Translations under genes and position numbers: made by a program
The notes under the pieces: generated by a model
What the model was told of the DNA's origin: nothing
Databases searched by the model: none
The model's input: the letters and a program-made list of their open reading frames with translations, nothing else
In this document: positions 40,178-55,925 of the stretch, piece after piece
How positions within the stretch are numbered: the first letter of the stretch is position 1
Layout: the number at the start of each line of letters is the position of its first letter
From: Tausonia pullulans
Lineage: Eukaryota; Basidiomycota; Tremellomycetes; Cystofilobasidiales; Mrakiaceae
Direction of reading: 5' to 3'
Assembly (NCBI GenBank): GCA_951802195.1
Contig: OX637625.1
Span: 682,001-746,000 of the forward strand
DNA: 64,000 nucleotides

Positions 40178-40396
40178 AGTGGCAGTCGCGCGACGCTGTC
40201 ATGCAATCGCTCCTTCCCTATCCGCCCAGAACACCTCTCTCCATCGTGCTCATGGCAATCTACAGCACCTTCCCGGTTCCCGGCTGCTCCTCATAACCGC
40301 GAGACATGTCAAAAAGAGTGAAACAAGCAGGAAACAAGCATCGCTCGCCTCTTGCCAAGCAAAACCAAGCCCATGAAGGGGATGATCTGCTTGCTA

Positions 40397-40468
40397 TATC
40401 AGGACCGGGAATCGAACCCGGGTCTAAGTGGTGTGAGCACTTTGTACTGACCGTTATACGATCCCGAT
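40397..40468 (-). tRNA. tRNA-Val(CAC)
   Basis: 72 nt, acceptor ATCGGGA/TCCTGAT, anticodon stem AAGTG/CACTT around CTCACAC. It is related to the Val(AAC) genes with changes in the D and anticodon arms. It is the last tRNA gene before the protein-coding compartment. Confidence 0.94.
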
Positions 40469-41673
40469 GGCAATGGTCGATCGTGGTAAAAGATCAACGT
40501 GCTCACGTCCGGTACTCTGTCCATGTCAACTCGCCTTCTCCCTTTCTCCTCTTCTCCCCTCGTTGCTTCTCTTAAGGTCAGACCAGATACCCACTCCTCA
40601 TCCTTGACCTCGCCCACCGTTTTTTCCTCCATATTCTCCTCCCGAGCAAGCGCACCGCGTCCGCCTCGCACAGCAAGCTCAAGGGCCTCGTCGACGTCAT
40701 GGACGCCGAGGTCCGAATGGACACGTCCTTCATCCGATGCACGCATCGGTCGACGGACACGAGGTGGTGGGAAGGCTGACATGCTGGGGCTGGGGGGACG
40801 GGGGTCATGCCCTTGGTGGTGAAGGGGATGATGATGGGATGATAGTAGTGATGGCAATCGATCGTTCGGGCGATCTGCGTGCGATTTTGGTCCTCTCTTC
40901 CCTTCACCTTTCCTCTTCACCATCTTATTCCTCCCTTCTCCCTTTGTTGTACTCTATTGCCTGTTATCTGCCATCTCCCTTCCCGCCTGTCTACTTTCTC
41001 TCCCCTGTCTCCCTCACTAGATTGGGACTGGCTAGATTCCCTCTCCCCTTCCTCCCTGTCGCTGTCTCTCATAGGGTCATTCGGGCATATAAGCTTGGCA
41101 TATGGGTATAATACATAATCCTGGGCAGATTGTATGTCGCGACGAGAGGGGAAGTCCGCTCTCAGCGGACGCAACGTTGCAGAACCGGATGCAAGATGGC
41201 TGCTTCTTATCTCTTTCTCTTCTAATCTCCTGTTTTCCCACGACTAGCCTTTCCTCGTGGCCTTTTTTGAACCTTTGGTTCATGGGCCTCAGGCTCTAAC
41301 TGTCGCCGATGGCGCGGTATGTCTACGTCATTGTTGTGTCGATCCGCCATCGGAGAGCGCATCGAGTGCCAGCGCCAAGCAGATGACGCCGGACAGGTAT
41401 GAGCACGCGACGGGCTTTGCTTCTCTGTCCTGTTGGGGCGAAGGGAGGGACAGGAGACAGAGAGACAGATTGTAGCACTCGGTTCACGAATAACTCGAAT
41501 GCATAAGAGGAAGGAGACGAGAACAGATCTGTGGATGTCACGGCTTCAGAGCGCGCTAATGTGGATGGAACGGTGTGTACGTATGTATCTGGAATGGGGC
41601 GCGATAGAAGAGGGAGGAAAGAGAGATAGAAAAAGAAGAGAAAAGAAAAGTCCAAGGAGAGGAGAAACAGACG
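40469..41673. other. Transition region, no gene seen
   Basis: Mixed pyrimidine-rich DNA between the last tRNA and the 3' end of the kinase gene. A weak match to the LINE 3' end (CTGTCTCTCATAGGGT, near 41,060) lacks an A tail. Open frames are low complexity. Confidence 0.5.
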
Positions 41674-44821
<3,148 letters not shown>

Positions 44822-47034
44822 ATCGAGCTTCTGGCGAAGAGAAGACGGCGCGAGAGATCGCGCGAGGAGAGAGGGGTGGACGAGCGTGAAGTGGAGGACG
44901 AGCGCAAGAGGACGAACTTGAGATCTGACCCCGAGGCGGGTCTAGGGAGAGGAGGAAGAGAGAGGGAGGGGAGAGGCAGGGGAGAGGGGAGTGTAGCTCT
45001 GTCTGTGTCTCTGGCCAGAGAGCGAGGGAGCAGCGGGGGAGGTGGGCGTAATGTGCGCGTTGGCTTGGGTCTACCGAGATCTGGGATGTGGTCGGGGGCC
45101 ATCCATAAGCAGCTGGGGTGGGGAAGAGCCAGTCACCCTGTTTCGCGTTGAGAGCGAGGGACGCGGGGAAGCAGCACTCAGCTCACATCACTCAAAGATG
45201 GGCTGAAATCTTTCACTCATCTGATGATTGCGATGATGGCGCCAGATGGGGAGAAGCTCAAGCCGAGTCCAACGTCGTGTCGATTGACTGAGCGCGCGCG
45301 CATTATAAGGATCCTCGGTGCCATCCGGATTTCCGCATGATGACTTTTCGTCACGCCAGAGGATGCGGTGTTCGCATGGATGCTGATTTTCATCTCGAGC
45401 TCGAAAATGTTTTCTTCTCGAAGGGCTGGAAGTCCATCTGGAAAGAGGATCCGAATGGCAGGCTTCGCTCGACACTAAATGGCCTCGCAGATTCTCAGTG
45501 AAATTTATTTCATCATTCTGGCGCATGGAATTGGACTATGGGAAGAGATTTATCAGAACCTATGGGGAGGATCTGACGCAGCGCCTTTGTCAACGTGTCC
45601 TCCTGCCCTGCGCTTGGCTCCTTAGGCTGTTGACGCTACTACGGCAGGCTCTCCTGGAGCGCGTTGATTCAATATCACATCCCCTGAGTCGTTCCATCGT
45701 TCAGTCGCCTCCCAGCATCCCTTATCAACCCCAAACTCCAAGGCACGGCCATTTCCCATCTAAGATAGCGCTTGAAGCTGAAAGAGAGATGAAAGGCGTT
45801 TCAGGTTCGGCCGGCCCTTTCATCATGGACTACTTCCCAAGATCCGTTCCTTTCATTGCCCCTCCCTGGTCCGGCCGTCGCCAATCCCCTAGTCACGAAA
45901 CCAACTCGTATACGCCCTTACTGCTGAGCAGGCCTTCTCTCAAACCTAGCTTTCTCCTTCCTAACTTCCACTTCCCTTCCACCTTCCCCCCCCCTGAGGA
46001 CCGCGCGCGCGCAACTGAGCTTCCCTCCTCGGCATTCAATGTCGTCCTCCCCGTCTCCTGCTCATGCCCCCCCATTCCCTCTCACACGTGGCTTTCGACT
46101 CTCGGCCCAGTCGCCGTACCCTTTCCATAACACAACCACAACTCCGCACGGGTCTTCTTCCACAGCAAGTAGAGCCGACCTACTTGCCATCGCGGCCTCC
46201 TCGTCGTTGTCTTCCTCTTGCCACCCACCTCCTCCTCGAATACAAGCTCCTTCAAAAAAACTCGATGTTGAATTCCGACCATCTGATGCAAGCAAGCGAG
46301 TCGCCTTTTCTCCCCTCTCTCTGATCGCCTGCGCTGTGAAAACCCGGCTGACTTGCCGTCGCCGCCCCGTGTCCACCGGACCAGGCCGCGTTATCAGCCG
46401 CCTCAGGGCAAGGCCGACAGGACAAACAAGGCCCTCAAGAAGCCTTCGTGCAAGAAGCCGACGTGTGAGTTCTTCTCGCCCTTTGCCGAGAAGATGAGGA
46501 AGCTTGAGACATGATTGTGGAGGTAACTAACACGTCTTTGTTCTCGCACACATCGCTACGTGTCTCTTTCCACCCGCAGTCATCCTGACGCTATACGAAT
46601 GCCTCAGTGGGTACTCGTATCTTCCCCCTGGTCCAAACGGCTCGAGTGCGACCAAGTCGCGTCCTCTCTCGCGAGCGAGAAGCTCAAATCGGACGCTACT
46701 GGGATGCACCGTCTCGACTGACGTCGCACCCATTTCTTCCCTCTCTTTCTTTCATCGTCACAGAGAGCCCTTCCATCCAGTCTTGTGAATAACTCATAAC
46801 TCTCTCGCTTTTCTTCGTTCTTGAAAACTGATATCGCTCTCGAACGATTCAGATATGCGCTGGCACGAGAGCGGCAATCATATCCTCATATTTCGGCCTC
46901 AAGAGCTGGTATATCCCATTCCTTCTTTCATCTCTCATGGCAGAGTGAGCTGAGTGTGGCCAAATTTCTTTAGCTATCTCACCTTAGTCGACACAGAAGT
47001 GCGTCCCACTCTTCGCTGCCAGTAGACTTGGAGA
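44822..47034. other. Unresolved region, possible small gene about 46,039-46,790 (+)
   Basis: From 46,039 an ATG opens a Ser/Pro-rich frame of about 150 codons, and a candidate intron (GTAACT at about 46,523 to a CAG at about 46,579) is followed by more open frame. Three frames stay open around 46,300-46,500, so no exon structure can be fixed and no domain is visible. A 210-codon frame from 45,498 is equally unsupported. The rest is probably the promoters and 5' leaders of the flanking genes, which run in opposite directions. Confidence 0.25.
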
Positions 47035-49234
47035 ATGGACCAGGGGAATCCCGCTAACCCGATCCCGCTCAGTCTTCAACATGATGCGCTTTACCAGTTT
47101 TACGCGGTAAGTTCTCTTTCTGTCGTGTCTAGTCTGTGGAAGGAGCTGACCTAAAGGTCGATCTCAGGCAACTCAACGTCCGTCGTCTCCGGCTTGTTTT
47201 CATCCATCAGCAGCTCACTCCTTTGCTCCTCCCTCGGCACAAACATCAGATCTACGGCTTGTAAGTATCCTCAAAGCTTTTATGTAGAGCCCTCTTGATG
47301 GAAACTGATTGATGTAGCTTGTGCCCGACAGCATGAAGGATCTCCCCTCAACGATCTGTGACCTCGGCGTCTCTGACTGCTCGGTTTGGAGTGAGCAAGC
47401 CTTTTCTCTCAATCCAGTAGGGACGCAAAAATCAATCCTACCTGTTACTTCAGCCCATCCCACGCTCAAGCAGAACTCGACGCTCGAGAATATCCTTGCT
47501 TTCAAGCGGCGCGTCACTGGGGGGTACACCCTCCCGGAGACAGCCAACGACGGGCAGCAGCCTGAGGAACTAAATCAGCACCAGCAGAAGCAGTCGTCCA
47601 GCAGCCCTCTTTACCCCTCGTCCGCGACAGCTTGGAGATCAGCCTCCACTGCCCTGCCTAGCCATTGTCAGCTTCCCGCAATCCCAATCGGCCACCAACA
47701 GCAGCAGTCCCTCATGAGCAAACGACAGCAGCCGTCCAGCTCTCCAGTCGCCCACAAGACACTCGGACCGCCCTTTCAGTACGTCGCCAGAAAACGCCAG
47801 CCTGAGAAGCAGCGGCGGTGCTCGACGGCGATTGAGGTTCACAACGAGCCTCCCATTGGCCTGGACCGATTCTCGCGCGCGTTTGAGGCGTTCGAGCCGA
47901 TAGAACAGCCATACAATGAAGATTCACGGGCCGCCGGGGTGGTTGCCAGCTACGGCTGCGGAGATAGGTGTCCAGAGCTCTATGACGGTCGTCCAATGAT
48001 CATCTCCTATGGCGCGCCTCCGCCTCCTCCAGCTCTTTACGGTCATCCAATCCCTCCTCAGGAGGACTACCACTACCCGTTGACCCTACGGCACTACCAG
48101 CTTGAATCTCCCTCGTTATCCTACTACAGCCCGGCACCTCCCGCTCACGTCGACTACACACCGGCTTTACAATTATCCTCGCCGCTGCTACCGCCTAACT
48201 ATCAGGTGAAGGCGCCGTCCCTTCGTTATATTAGCCTTGAATCAGACTGCCAGAACTCCTCCTCCTCCTCTCACATTCACCTCGGCCCCTTCCGCGGTCC
48301 CTCCGGCGACTGGGCGTCGTCGTCGGCTGCCACCTGCGGCTACGCTCCTCTATCGTCCCCTTCGACCCGACAGCCTCAGTCTCAGCCCTCTCGTCCGGGC
48401 CCCCTGCCCTTCTCCGAGCGAGGAGAAGACAGCCATTTCCAGTACAGCAACGATGACACGTACGAGCTCCCGCCCCCTTCCCTCACGACGCAGCAGCTGC
48501 TACTCTCGACGAGCTCAGCTGGGTCGTCGTCCGTCAATCGGGGGTACCGCGCAGGAGGAGCCCGCCGACTTCCTCCTCGGCTAGTCATGATGGAAAATGT
48601 TTTGTCCCCCGTCGAGCATTTCACGGACGAGCAGATGCACCGAGACGGTCAAAGTGACGACGCATCGCCAGCAATGAAGGGCATCGACGTGGGCCAGCAA
48701 GCTGGGCCGTTGTCGTCATCACACTATTACCGCCAGGACGAGCGCCACCTCCAACAGCAACATGACCACCGCCATCACCATCAACAGGCGGGATCAATTG
48801 GCCACGGCGGCCCCCCTCTGTTGGACGCGTACCTGTCTCCGAGTCCTGGTGAGCTCACCGGTCCCATTTTTTTTTTGTGCATTTTTGCTGAGTATCAACG
48901 TTGCTGAACTCCTCTACACTTCTGTCAGAGTCCCCGCCTTTACTCTCTTACGTCTCCTCTACGACCACGGACGACATCAAGTGAACCTGTTTTCTTTCTC
49001 CTCTTTTTTCTTGTATCTGACTCTCCTCAATACAAACCTCGCCGTAGCCTAACCCCCGAAGCCGCCCTTCTCATCAACTTTTCCTCCGGGGCAACGAATC
49101 ACAGCCGGAGCAGCCAGCCTCTGTATTCGGACTCGGACATTCATGGCGAAGAAGGATTCGACCATGCGCATCCAAGGAGCTTCCACTTTGATCAGCGGAC
49201 ATCGTCGCCGGAGGGGGAGGGGAAGGAGCGATAA
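47035..49234 (+). CDS. Uncharacterised Ser/Pro/Gln-rich protein
   Basis: Five exons keep one frame with good GT-AG sites: 47,035-47,106, 47,168-47,260, 47,318-48,848, 48,929-48,980 and 49,048-49,234, giving 644 residues (1,935 nt including stop). The protein starts MDQGNPANPI and ends GEGKER. It is rich in Ser, Pro, Gln, Tyr and His, with Q/H runs near the middle and end and no signal peptide or membrane segment. A more conserved-looking N-terminal part (around KDLPSTICDLG and NILAFKRRVTGGY) may be functional. I do not recognise the family; composition suggests a disordered regulatory protein. It converges on the carboxypeptidase gene 250 bp away. Confidence 0.7.
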
Positions 49235-49483
49235 GCACTCCGCTGATCTTCCTACCCTCGTTCGGGGCCACCCATGAACGCTGCCTTCTGTTTTCATTTT
49301 GCTTTCCCTCTTTCTCTTTCTTTTTCTTCTTCTGCCTTGTTCCGATGACCCAAAGGCTGCAAATTTCTTCTCTCTTTTCATTAATGACAAACCTTGTTCC
49401 GCCCAATAACGCACACAGGGAGCACATACCGATCTAGATGGCCCATTCGGGTAAATAAATAGCGAGCTCCTCTTCCGGGGTAC

Positions 49484-51747
49484 TCAAAATTCCTCTCCCG
49501 CTAGCCACCGCGTGAGCATGTATCTGTCAACCATTCGTCAGTAAGCACGCCCTGCTGGGCCTCCTTAGAAAGAAAAACGAGCGTCCCACTCACAGCGACT
49601 CCTTCGGCTTGTTCAGTGGCGCCAAATGCCCAGCCCCGCGGATTGTCGCATAGGTGAGGAGGCCTTTCTTGCCGGAAGTGCGAATCTCACCCGCAGGCGC
49701 GACGGACTCGGGGAGAAACCAGGTGCGCTCGGGGGTGGAAAGGTAGGCAGAAGAGCCGGACCAGACTGGGCAAGCTTGTTAGAAGAAATGGGAAGATGAA
49801 AGAGATATGAGCGCTGAACATACGGAGGTCGTCGACCCATTGCCGGATACCGAGAAAGTTGCAGGCCTAGACGATTTTCGAATGTCAAGCGATCAGGAGG
49901 CGAAGAGAGGGAAAAGGAGGAATTGGAAACGCACAAAGTCGACCTTGCCGACGTAGATGAGCACGCGGATTCCGTGTTCGAGGAGGCTGCCGACGTAGAG
50001 CTGAGTTTGATGGTGCTGTTGCGAGAAAGGACCGACGATGAGCGTGAGAGCAAAGTTCGAGGGAGAGCTAGACTGGGACATACGACGTCCATACTGGAAA
50101 GACGAGCGTCCGATCAGTGCCCAAGTCTCGTATCCACTGCAGTAATCGACTTACCTAGACTTCGACCCAATTGCTCCAAATGCAGCAGAGACAACCTGAG
50201 AGCTTGCCGCCCAAGGCCCCTTCCACTCTGGGTCAATCCCCAAGATCACCTTCGTCTCATTCTTGTTCAGGTATTCCACCAGCGCGTCCTCAAGCACCTT
50301 GGACGAGCACTTTCCGCCTACATTGACTCTGCAGTCTTCGCTCATGTCGTACCAGTTCCGACCAAGCGCCTGGAATGGCGTGATTGAAATGGACGTGCAG
50401 AAGTCAACGGCCATCCCGCACGCGAGGAGATCGAACCGGTCCCGACACTCCTCCTGGATCATCCTATGGCAACGAGGGAGAGCCTCTTGAAGCTTGACGC
50501 AGGTGCCGATGGACTGTATGGGGTCGACGCCTGGGAAACTCTCGTCTTCAGCTTGAAGCGGCATACGCTGACGCCTGCACGCGATACCCACCAGACAGTC
50601 CCGTGCATTGCTGCTGGACGTAGCCACTGAACATCGTAAGAGAGTCGGTCCAGCCCTAGCATCAAGCCAAACATACTTGTCAGTTACTCGGCTTTCCAGA
50701 AAAAGATACGAAGGAGAAATAATCACGTTGCCAATAAGCACCGACTGCAGGTTGATTTCGCTGACGTTGCGGGCCATGGCGAACTTGTTGCCATCGACGA
50801 CGGCCGAGGCAAACAGCGGAAGGTACCGGCCTCCGTACGACTCGCCGGACATGTGGAACGCGCGACCCTTGTACTCGTGGAATGTCTCGAAGAAGATGGA
50901 GATGAAGGCCTGGTACATGGGCAAAGTCATCAGCTCTGATAGAAGGCAAGGTGTAGACGACGGACCTGAACGTCGATGGCGGCTTGCTCCGTGGTCGAAT
51001 AGACCGGCTGACCACCCTTGGAGTACGAGTACCCGACGCCCGCCTGGATCAAAGAGATGAGATGTCAGCTAGCCCGCGATATTTGCGGGCTTGAGCCCAA
51101 CTCACGGGCTGGTCGAGGAAGAAGATGTTGGCGTGGCTGTTCCAGCTATCAGGGTTGTGGACAACTTCTTTTATATCTGCAGAGATCCTGCAGGGTCCTA
51201 GCTCCATAAAGAGACCGAAGGCAGAGCTTGCTCCGGGGCCGCCGTTGATCCTGGATGGTATGAGAGCAAGGTGATGAACAAGAAGTCAGGCGCTCGCTCC
51301 GTCGATCGACGGGACCCGCCCTCACTCGTTGTCGATACGGCGCGTACCACATCATGACTGGGTCTTCCTTGGGCTTGTCCCTCGACTCGAAGAAGTAAAA
51401 GAAGAGACTGAGGGGAAGCGAGGTGCCACCAGTCAATGCAGGCGACGAGACGCGCTCTCTCACTAGCTCACTCACCTCTGCCCATACCCATCGACATCAA
51501 TGTACCCTGAAAAACTCCTCGCCTTGCTCTCGCACCAGCCCGTGGTCTCCTTGATCCGAAGCCGCTTCCCAGGGAAACTCTTGTGCTTAAAGGCCGCGTG
51601 CTTCTCTGGGCCGACGTGCGAAGCAAGCGAATAAGAGCTCTCGGTTGCGGAATGAACGACGTCAATCGGCGCTTGTTGCTGGGGTCTTGTGTGGGCGAGG
51701 GACCTGAGTGTGAGACATAGGGTGACGAGGACGGGTAACAGCAGCAT
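49484..51747 (-). CDS. Serine carboxypeptidase (carboxypeptidase Y-like, S10)
   Basis: S10 peptidases remove C-terminal residues, typically in the vacuole. The N terminus [19 protein letters not shown] is a signal peptide, followed by a propeptide-like stretch. The mature part has [19 protein letters not shown], the oxyanion-hole region [11 protein letters not shown], the nucleophile in [10 protein letters not shown], the catalytic Asp in VGKVDFVCNFLG and the His in [11 protein letters not shown], so the triad is complete. Several short introns interrupt it: exon 1 is 51,476-51,747 and the last exon is 49,484-49,523, coding [12 protein letters not shown]. It runs in the same direction as CDT1, whose stop is 455 bp upstream of its start. 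Confidence 0.9.
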
Positions 51748-52202
51748 CCTGCAAGGCTAGGAAGAAGATGGGCGTTGAGGGAGGAGAATGACTGACCGAT
51801 CTTGTTCTCTCTTCGCTTCGGGCAAGCGCGAGAGAACTCCGCGTGGGTCGTTCGGGGGTCTCCGATCAGCTTCTCCCAACTGACAACTCGCCCGCTCGCT
51901 TGCACCGAAATTACTTCTTACAAGTGGAGCGACAGAGCCGCGCAAGACATAAATTGAGAGGAGAGGAAAGAGGACAGGTCCGAAGTGGTGAGAAAGAAGC
52001 TACCAGTGAGCTCCTTGAAACAAATCGAAGAAGGTTCTACATCATACAAACAAGGAGAGCGAGAGCAAGACTCAAGAGGTGGAGGATGACGCAAGCAGGA
52101 AACGGGAAAGCCAAAACAAGAAGGAACTGCAAAAGAGGGAACAGGTGACTCCAAGAAGAAAGCGGAGGAGATGCGATCGGCAAGATGGTATAACGGCTCA
52201 GC

Positions 52203-54293
52203 TCACTCGCCGAGCTCCCTCCGGATCCGCTCCCTGACCTCTCTGAGGCCGCCACCACCGACTTTCCTGACCTTGCCCGGGCTCGCCGGCCCGCCAACGG
52301 CCGAGATCCCTGCCGCCAGCCCAAGGCTAGCGGCAGAAACGACAGTCGGCGCGGGCATCTCGACGTAATCCTCGCCCGCGAGTGGGAGGAGCCGGATGAA
52401 GGTTGGGCAGAGCTCGGCAAGCATCTGGAGCGACTGGATCGCCTCGGCGTGGGAAATTTCGGTCTTAGAGGATTTGACGACGACGGAGGCGACGTCTTCG
52501 AGCGGAAGGGCGCGGCGTTTTTGTGAGGAGGGGGAAGGTGGCACAAGAGAAGAAGAGGGAGGGGTAGTAAAAAGCCTGTAGCACGAAACGCATGGGCTGA
52601 CATTAGACCAGAGATCGTACGAGGAAGGAGAACGGGCAGCGCTTACATGAAGACAGCTTCAGCGACGCCACTGAGTCGGCTGAGAATCGACCGTCGCTTG
52701 AGCTCGTCCCGGTCGAGCAGAAGGGCCTTGCCAGCACGGCCAACCCGGGCCGAGTCCTCGAGGAACACCTGAGCATCACTCCTTGTCTCCGTCGGGTTCG
52801 AGAGGAAGTTGGTTGATGAGGCTGCGGCCGACTTGGCAGCGATGCGGTCGCGGAGGGCCTGACGGCGCGCAGAGACCGATAGGGCCTCCTTGACCGTGCC
52901 AACGGGCGTTGTCGGGGGGGAGGAGGTAGCAGAGGAAGAGGTCAAGGAGGACGCCGAGGCAGAGGCGAAGGCGGGCGGGAAAAGGATCCTGGCGGGCGAA
53001 GACATGGTCGTAGAATCCTTGCGAATCGAGATCTGCGCTGGAGCAGGACGGAGCGAGCTCGGAGACTTGGGAGCTAGGCCCGCCGCAGTCGCCATCATCG
53101 ATCCAGGAAGAGGCTCCAGCCGCTTCATGGGCGTGAGGCGGACCTTCCAGAGCGGAACGTCGCCCTCGTCACCGACTTCGCTCTCCTGAATCTGGCAAAG
53201 CTCGACCCATCGGTCGAGTCGACGTCGGAATTCGAGATCCCGCTCCTCGGCTCGCGAGGACCAGCGGCCGACGGCGCCCGTGACACCGCCGGTGATGGCT
53301 GAGAGAGTAAGGGCGAGATTGAAGCAGTATGTCTGCGTCTCGGCGCGCGAGATGCGGGCGAGCGTCCGGGTTGGCGTGATGGTGAGGTTCATGAGCGAGC
53401 TCGAGGGAGACGCCTTGTCGGCAGTTCTTGACGAGGAGGACAAAAGTGCTGGCCCGAGCGAGAACGCCGACGTAGGGAGAGCCTCACCATCCCACTCGTA
53501 CAGCCAGGCGAGGCGTTTGAGATCCTCCAGAGCGAAATTGCGACCGGCGCCGTTCTCGACGGTCTCGCGGATCCCGGAGATGCCCTCATAGTTGGCGACC
53601 TTCTCAAGCACAACTTCCTCCTCCAGCAAGCCGTTTGGGTCTCGCTTGCGCTGGGCGACTGTGGGCGGTGGAAGCACAGGGGGATGCGTAGCGAGATGCA
53701 GGGAGAGTGTGACAGAGAGGGAGCGGTGAAGGAGAAGAAGCGACTGGAGCGCTGGCGGGAGCGTCTTGTGCGGTGAGGGACCAGGCGAGACTGGTGGATA
53801 GATCAGGCTTGATTTGGAAGGTCCCGCTGAGCTTGGTGGAGGGGTCGACGGCGAGAGGGACTCGACGGAGGGGGCAGCGAACACGACACGCTTCCTCGGC
53901 GTAGCGGAGCCGGGAGCGACAGTGCGCGCAAGGGGGAACGGCGAGTTCTTGTGCGGCGAGGGCGTCGGAAGAGCACTACCACGACTGTAGGGACCCGAGG
54001 TCAATGTCGAGAGAAGAACTAAGTCAGCCCACAGCTTGAAAAGGAAGCAAGCACTCCATGACTAATGCGAGAGAGAAAGGGGCGGCGAGAGGAGCGAGTC
54101 CTTCATTGGCGGATGACACCTCCCTCGGCTGCCTCCACGAACCCATCTCAGGAACTTACGTCTGAGATCTCGTCTTCTTCCGAGGCGTCGAAGCAGGCGG
54201 GCTCATCGAGGTCCTGGCGCGGCGCTTAGTCGGTGAGGCGAAGACAGGGGGAGAGGGAGGCGCGAAGGAGGACGAAGAGGGAGGGGCAGACAT
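52203..54293 (-). CDS. CDT1: DNA replication licensing factor Cdt1
   Basis: Cdt1 loads the MCM2-7 helicase at origins together with ORC and Cdc6 in the nucleus. Three exons (54,160-54,293, 52,647-53,984, 52,203-52,575) give 614 residues in frame. The N terminus is Ser/Pro-rich with basic TPRKK and TPRKR patches. The middle region (around LPPALQSLLLLHRSL, LEKVANYEGI and FALEDLKRLAWLYEW) resembles the Cdt1 winged-helix domain that binds geminin in animals. The C terminus (RRSILSRLSGVAEAVF ... ALPLEDVASVVVKS ... ISHAEAIQSLQMLAELCP) matches the MCM-binding winged helix. An upstream in-frame ATG at 54,494 would add about 67 residues; 54,293 is preferred because the added part looks like leader sequence. 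Confidence 0.85.
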
Positions 54294-54849
54294 GGTGAGA
54301 CGGCGAGATCTAGATACAAGAAAGCGGACGAGGAGGAGGGAGGAGGGAGGGGGAGGGAGGAGAGAGACAAGAAGTGCGGAGACCCTAGGAGGAGAGGAAG
54401 GCGGGTCAAGAAACGATGAGAGAGGGGAGGAGGGCGTCAAGGAGAGATCGCCAGCGAGAGCGCGAGCGCGATTGATGAGAGCCTTCTTCAACATGTTCTG
54501 TCGTCAAGGGAGAATCACCATCATCGTATCTGCCATGGTGTTTAAATATGAGGGATACAACCTGATTCGATATTTCTATTGATTTATATTTCGCTGTTAT
54601 ACTTGCTGAATTGCGGAGGCCAAAATTGCCCTCGTGCCAATCTCAGGGAGAGCGAGCCACGATTAGAGAGGTGTGTACTGCATGCTAGAGCTGAATGTGG
54701 ATGATCAAACGAGGCAATCGTACGTGCAGATTGGAACAAAGTATGTATGTGTGGGAGCAAGGAGCCGTCGGATGCCCTATCTCAATGGTCGAAGCCCCTC
54801 GTCAAAGAAGTCTCTCCCCTTCCTCCTCCTCCGTCGTCTATAGATCGAT
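54294..54849. other. Intergenic region between CDT1 and PAM18
   Basis: It holds the CDT1 promoter and 5' leader and the PAM18 3' region. No further gene was seen. Confidence 0.6.
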
Positions 54850-55925
54850 TTAAAAACGCTTGTCCTTCAAAGCGAAAGGATTGAGAGTGTGTCAGCAGCG
54901 AGAACTGTGTCACGCCGCAGGGCCGGCCATCGGGCAGGCAGGACACGCACGAGCAGGTCCTTCGCCTCGTTGATCTTCGACGCGATGTAGGGTGACTAAT
55001 TGTACGGATGAAGAAGGGCCGGTCAGACAGCCGTTGCCGACGGAGACTTACAGGTAAGACAGTGACGACTCACGCCTCCACGATCCGGGTGATTCGCAAT
55101 CATGATCTTACGGTGACCCTCCTTGACCTTCTTGAGAGTTCCAGGTTCGCTGTAATGTAAAGAGAGCTAGGCGTTAGCCGAGAGTTCGGCGTCATAGAGG
55201 TCAAAGCTGGACACGGAGCGCGCCGATTCAATCGCCGCCCGCCCCCACCATCGAGCGATCTGACCCTCGCCATGTTAAGTCCAACCTCTTAACAAGACTG
55301 AAAGAATACAGAGCGGCCTTGAACAAGCCCTATGCACGTCCGAACTGCCCAGGCGCTCGACACACCTGACCGGCCCTCCACCTGTCCGCATGCGTTGCGT
55401 GTAGTCGGACGCGGGCGTTCTTTCGACCACAAAAACAAGTTGGCACAGCCGTGCATGTCCGCCTTGCCTAGTAGACTAGGACTCTTGGTCTTTCTGGCGT
55501 GTCTGCTGCAGCGAACGCGTCCCGGCCTGCCCGCCGGCTGGCCCACCCGCACCTGGAACCACCACCACCGAGAAAGACCGACAGCAACTAACTCCTCCGA
55601 CTCACCGAACACCCAAGATCGCCATGGCTTCCCTGTGGTCCATCTTGGCTTGGAAGCCGCCCTTGGCCCACTCGGCCTTGACGTTCTTCGCAGCCTTGGA
55701 GAGGGCGCGGACGTACCACGCGCCACCGAGGGCGAGGATGCCGCCGAAAACGAGGCCCGTCGTCGCGAGGGCAGACCGTTCGGGGGCGGCCGCCTGGATG
55801 GGCGCATACCCTGGTGGCGGAGGGGCGGGGGCGACGGCGGCCATGGGAGAGGGGGCAGCTCGCTGTACCTGATAAGAGGGCCCGGCATCCGAGTTGGGCG
55901 AAGGAGGCGAGAAGATAGTGGACAT
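54850..55925 (-). CDS. PAM18: Mitochondrial import motor J-protein Pam18/Tim14
   Basis: Pam18 stimulates mitochondrial Hsp70 at the TIM23 translocase. Four exons (55,606-55,925, 55,074-55,149, 54,951-54,995, 54,850-54,864) give 151 residues. Residues about 1-50 are a Pro/Ala-rich intermembrane-space tail, followed by one membrane segment (GLVFGGILALGGAWYV) and the J domain: GGFQAKMDHREAMAILGVR, KEGHRKIMIANHPDRGG with the HPD motif, and SPYIASKINEAKDLLDKRF at the C terminus. HPD separates it from Pam16, which lacks it. The first intron is long (456 nt) and the last coding exon only 15 nt including the stop. Confidence 0.93.
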
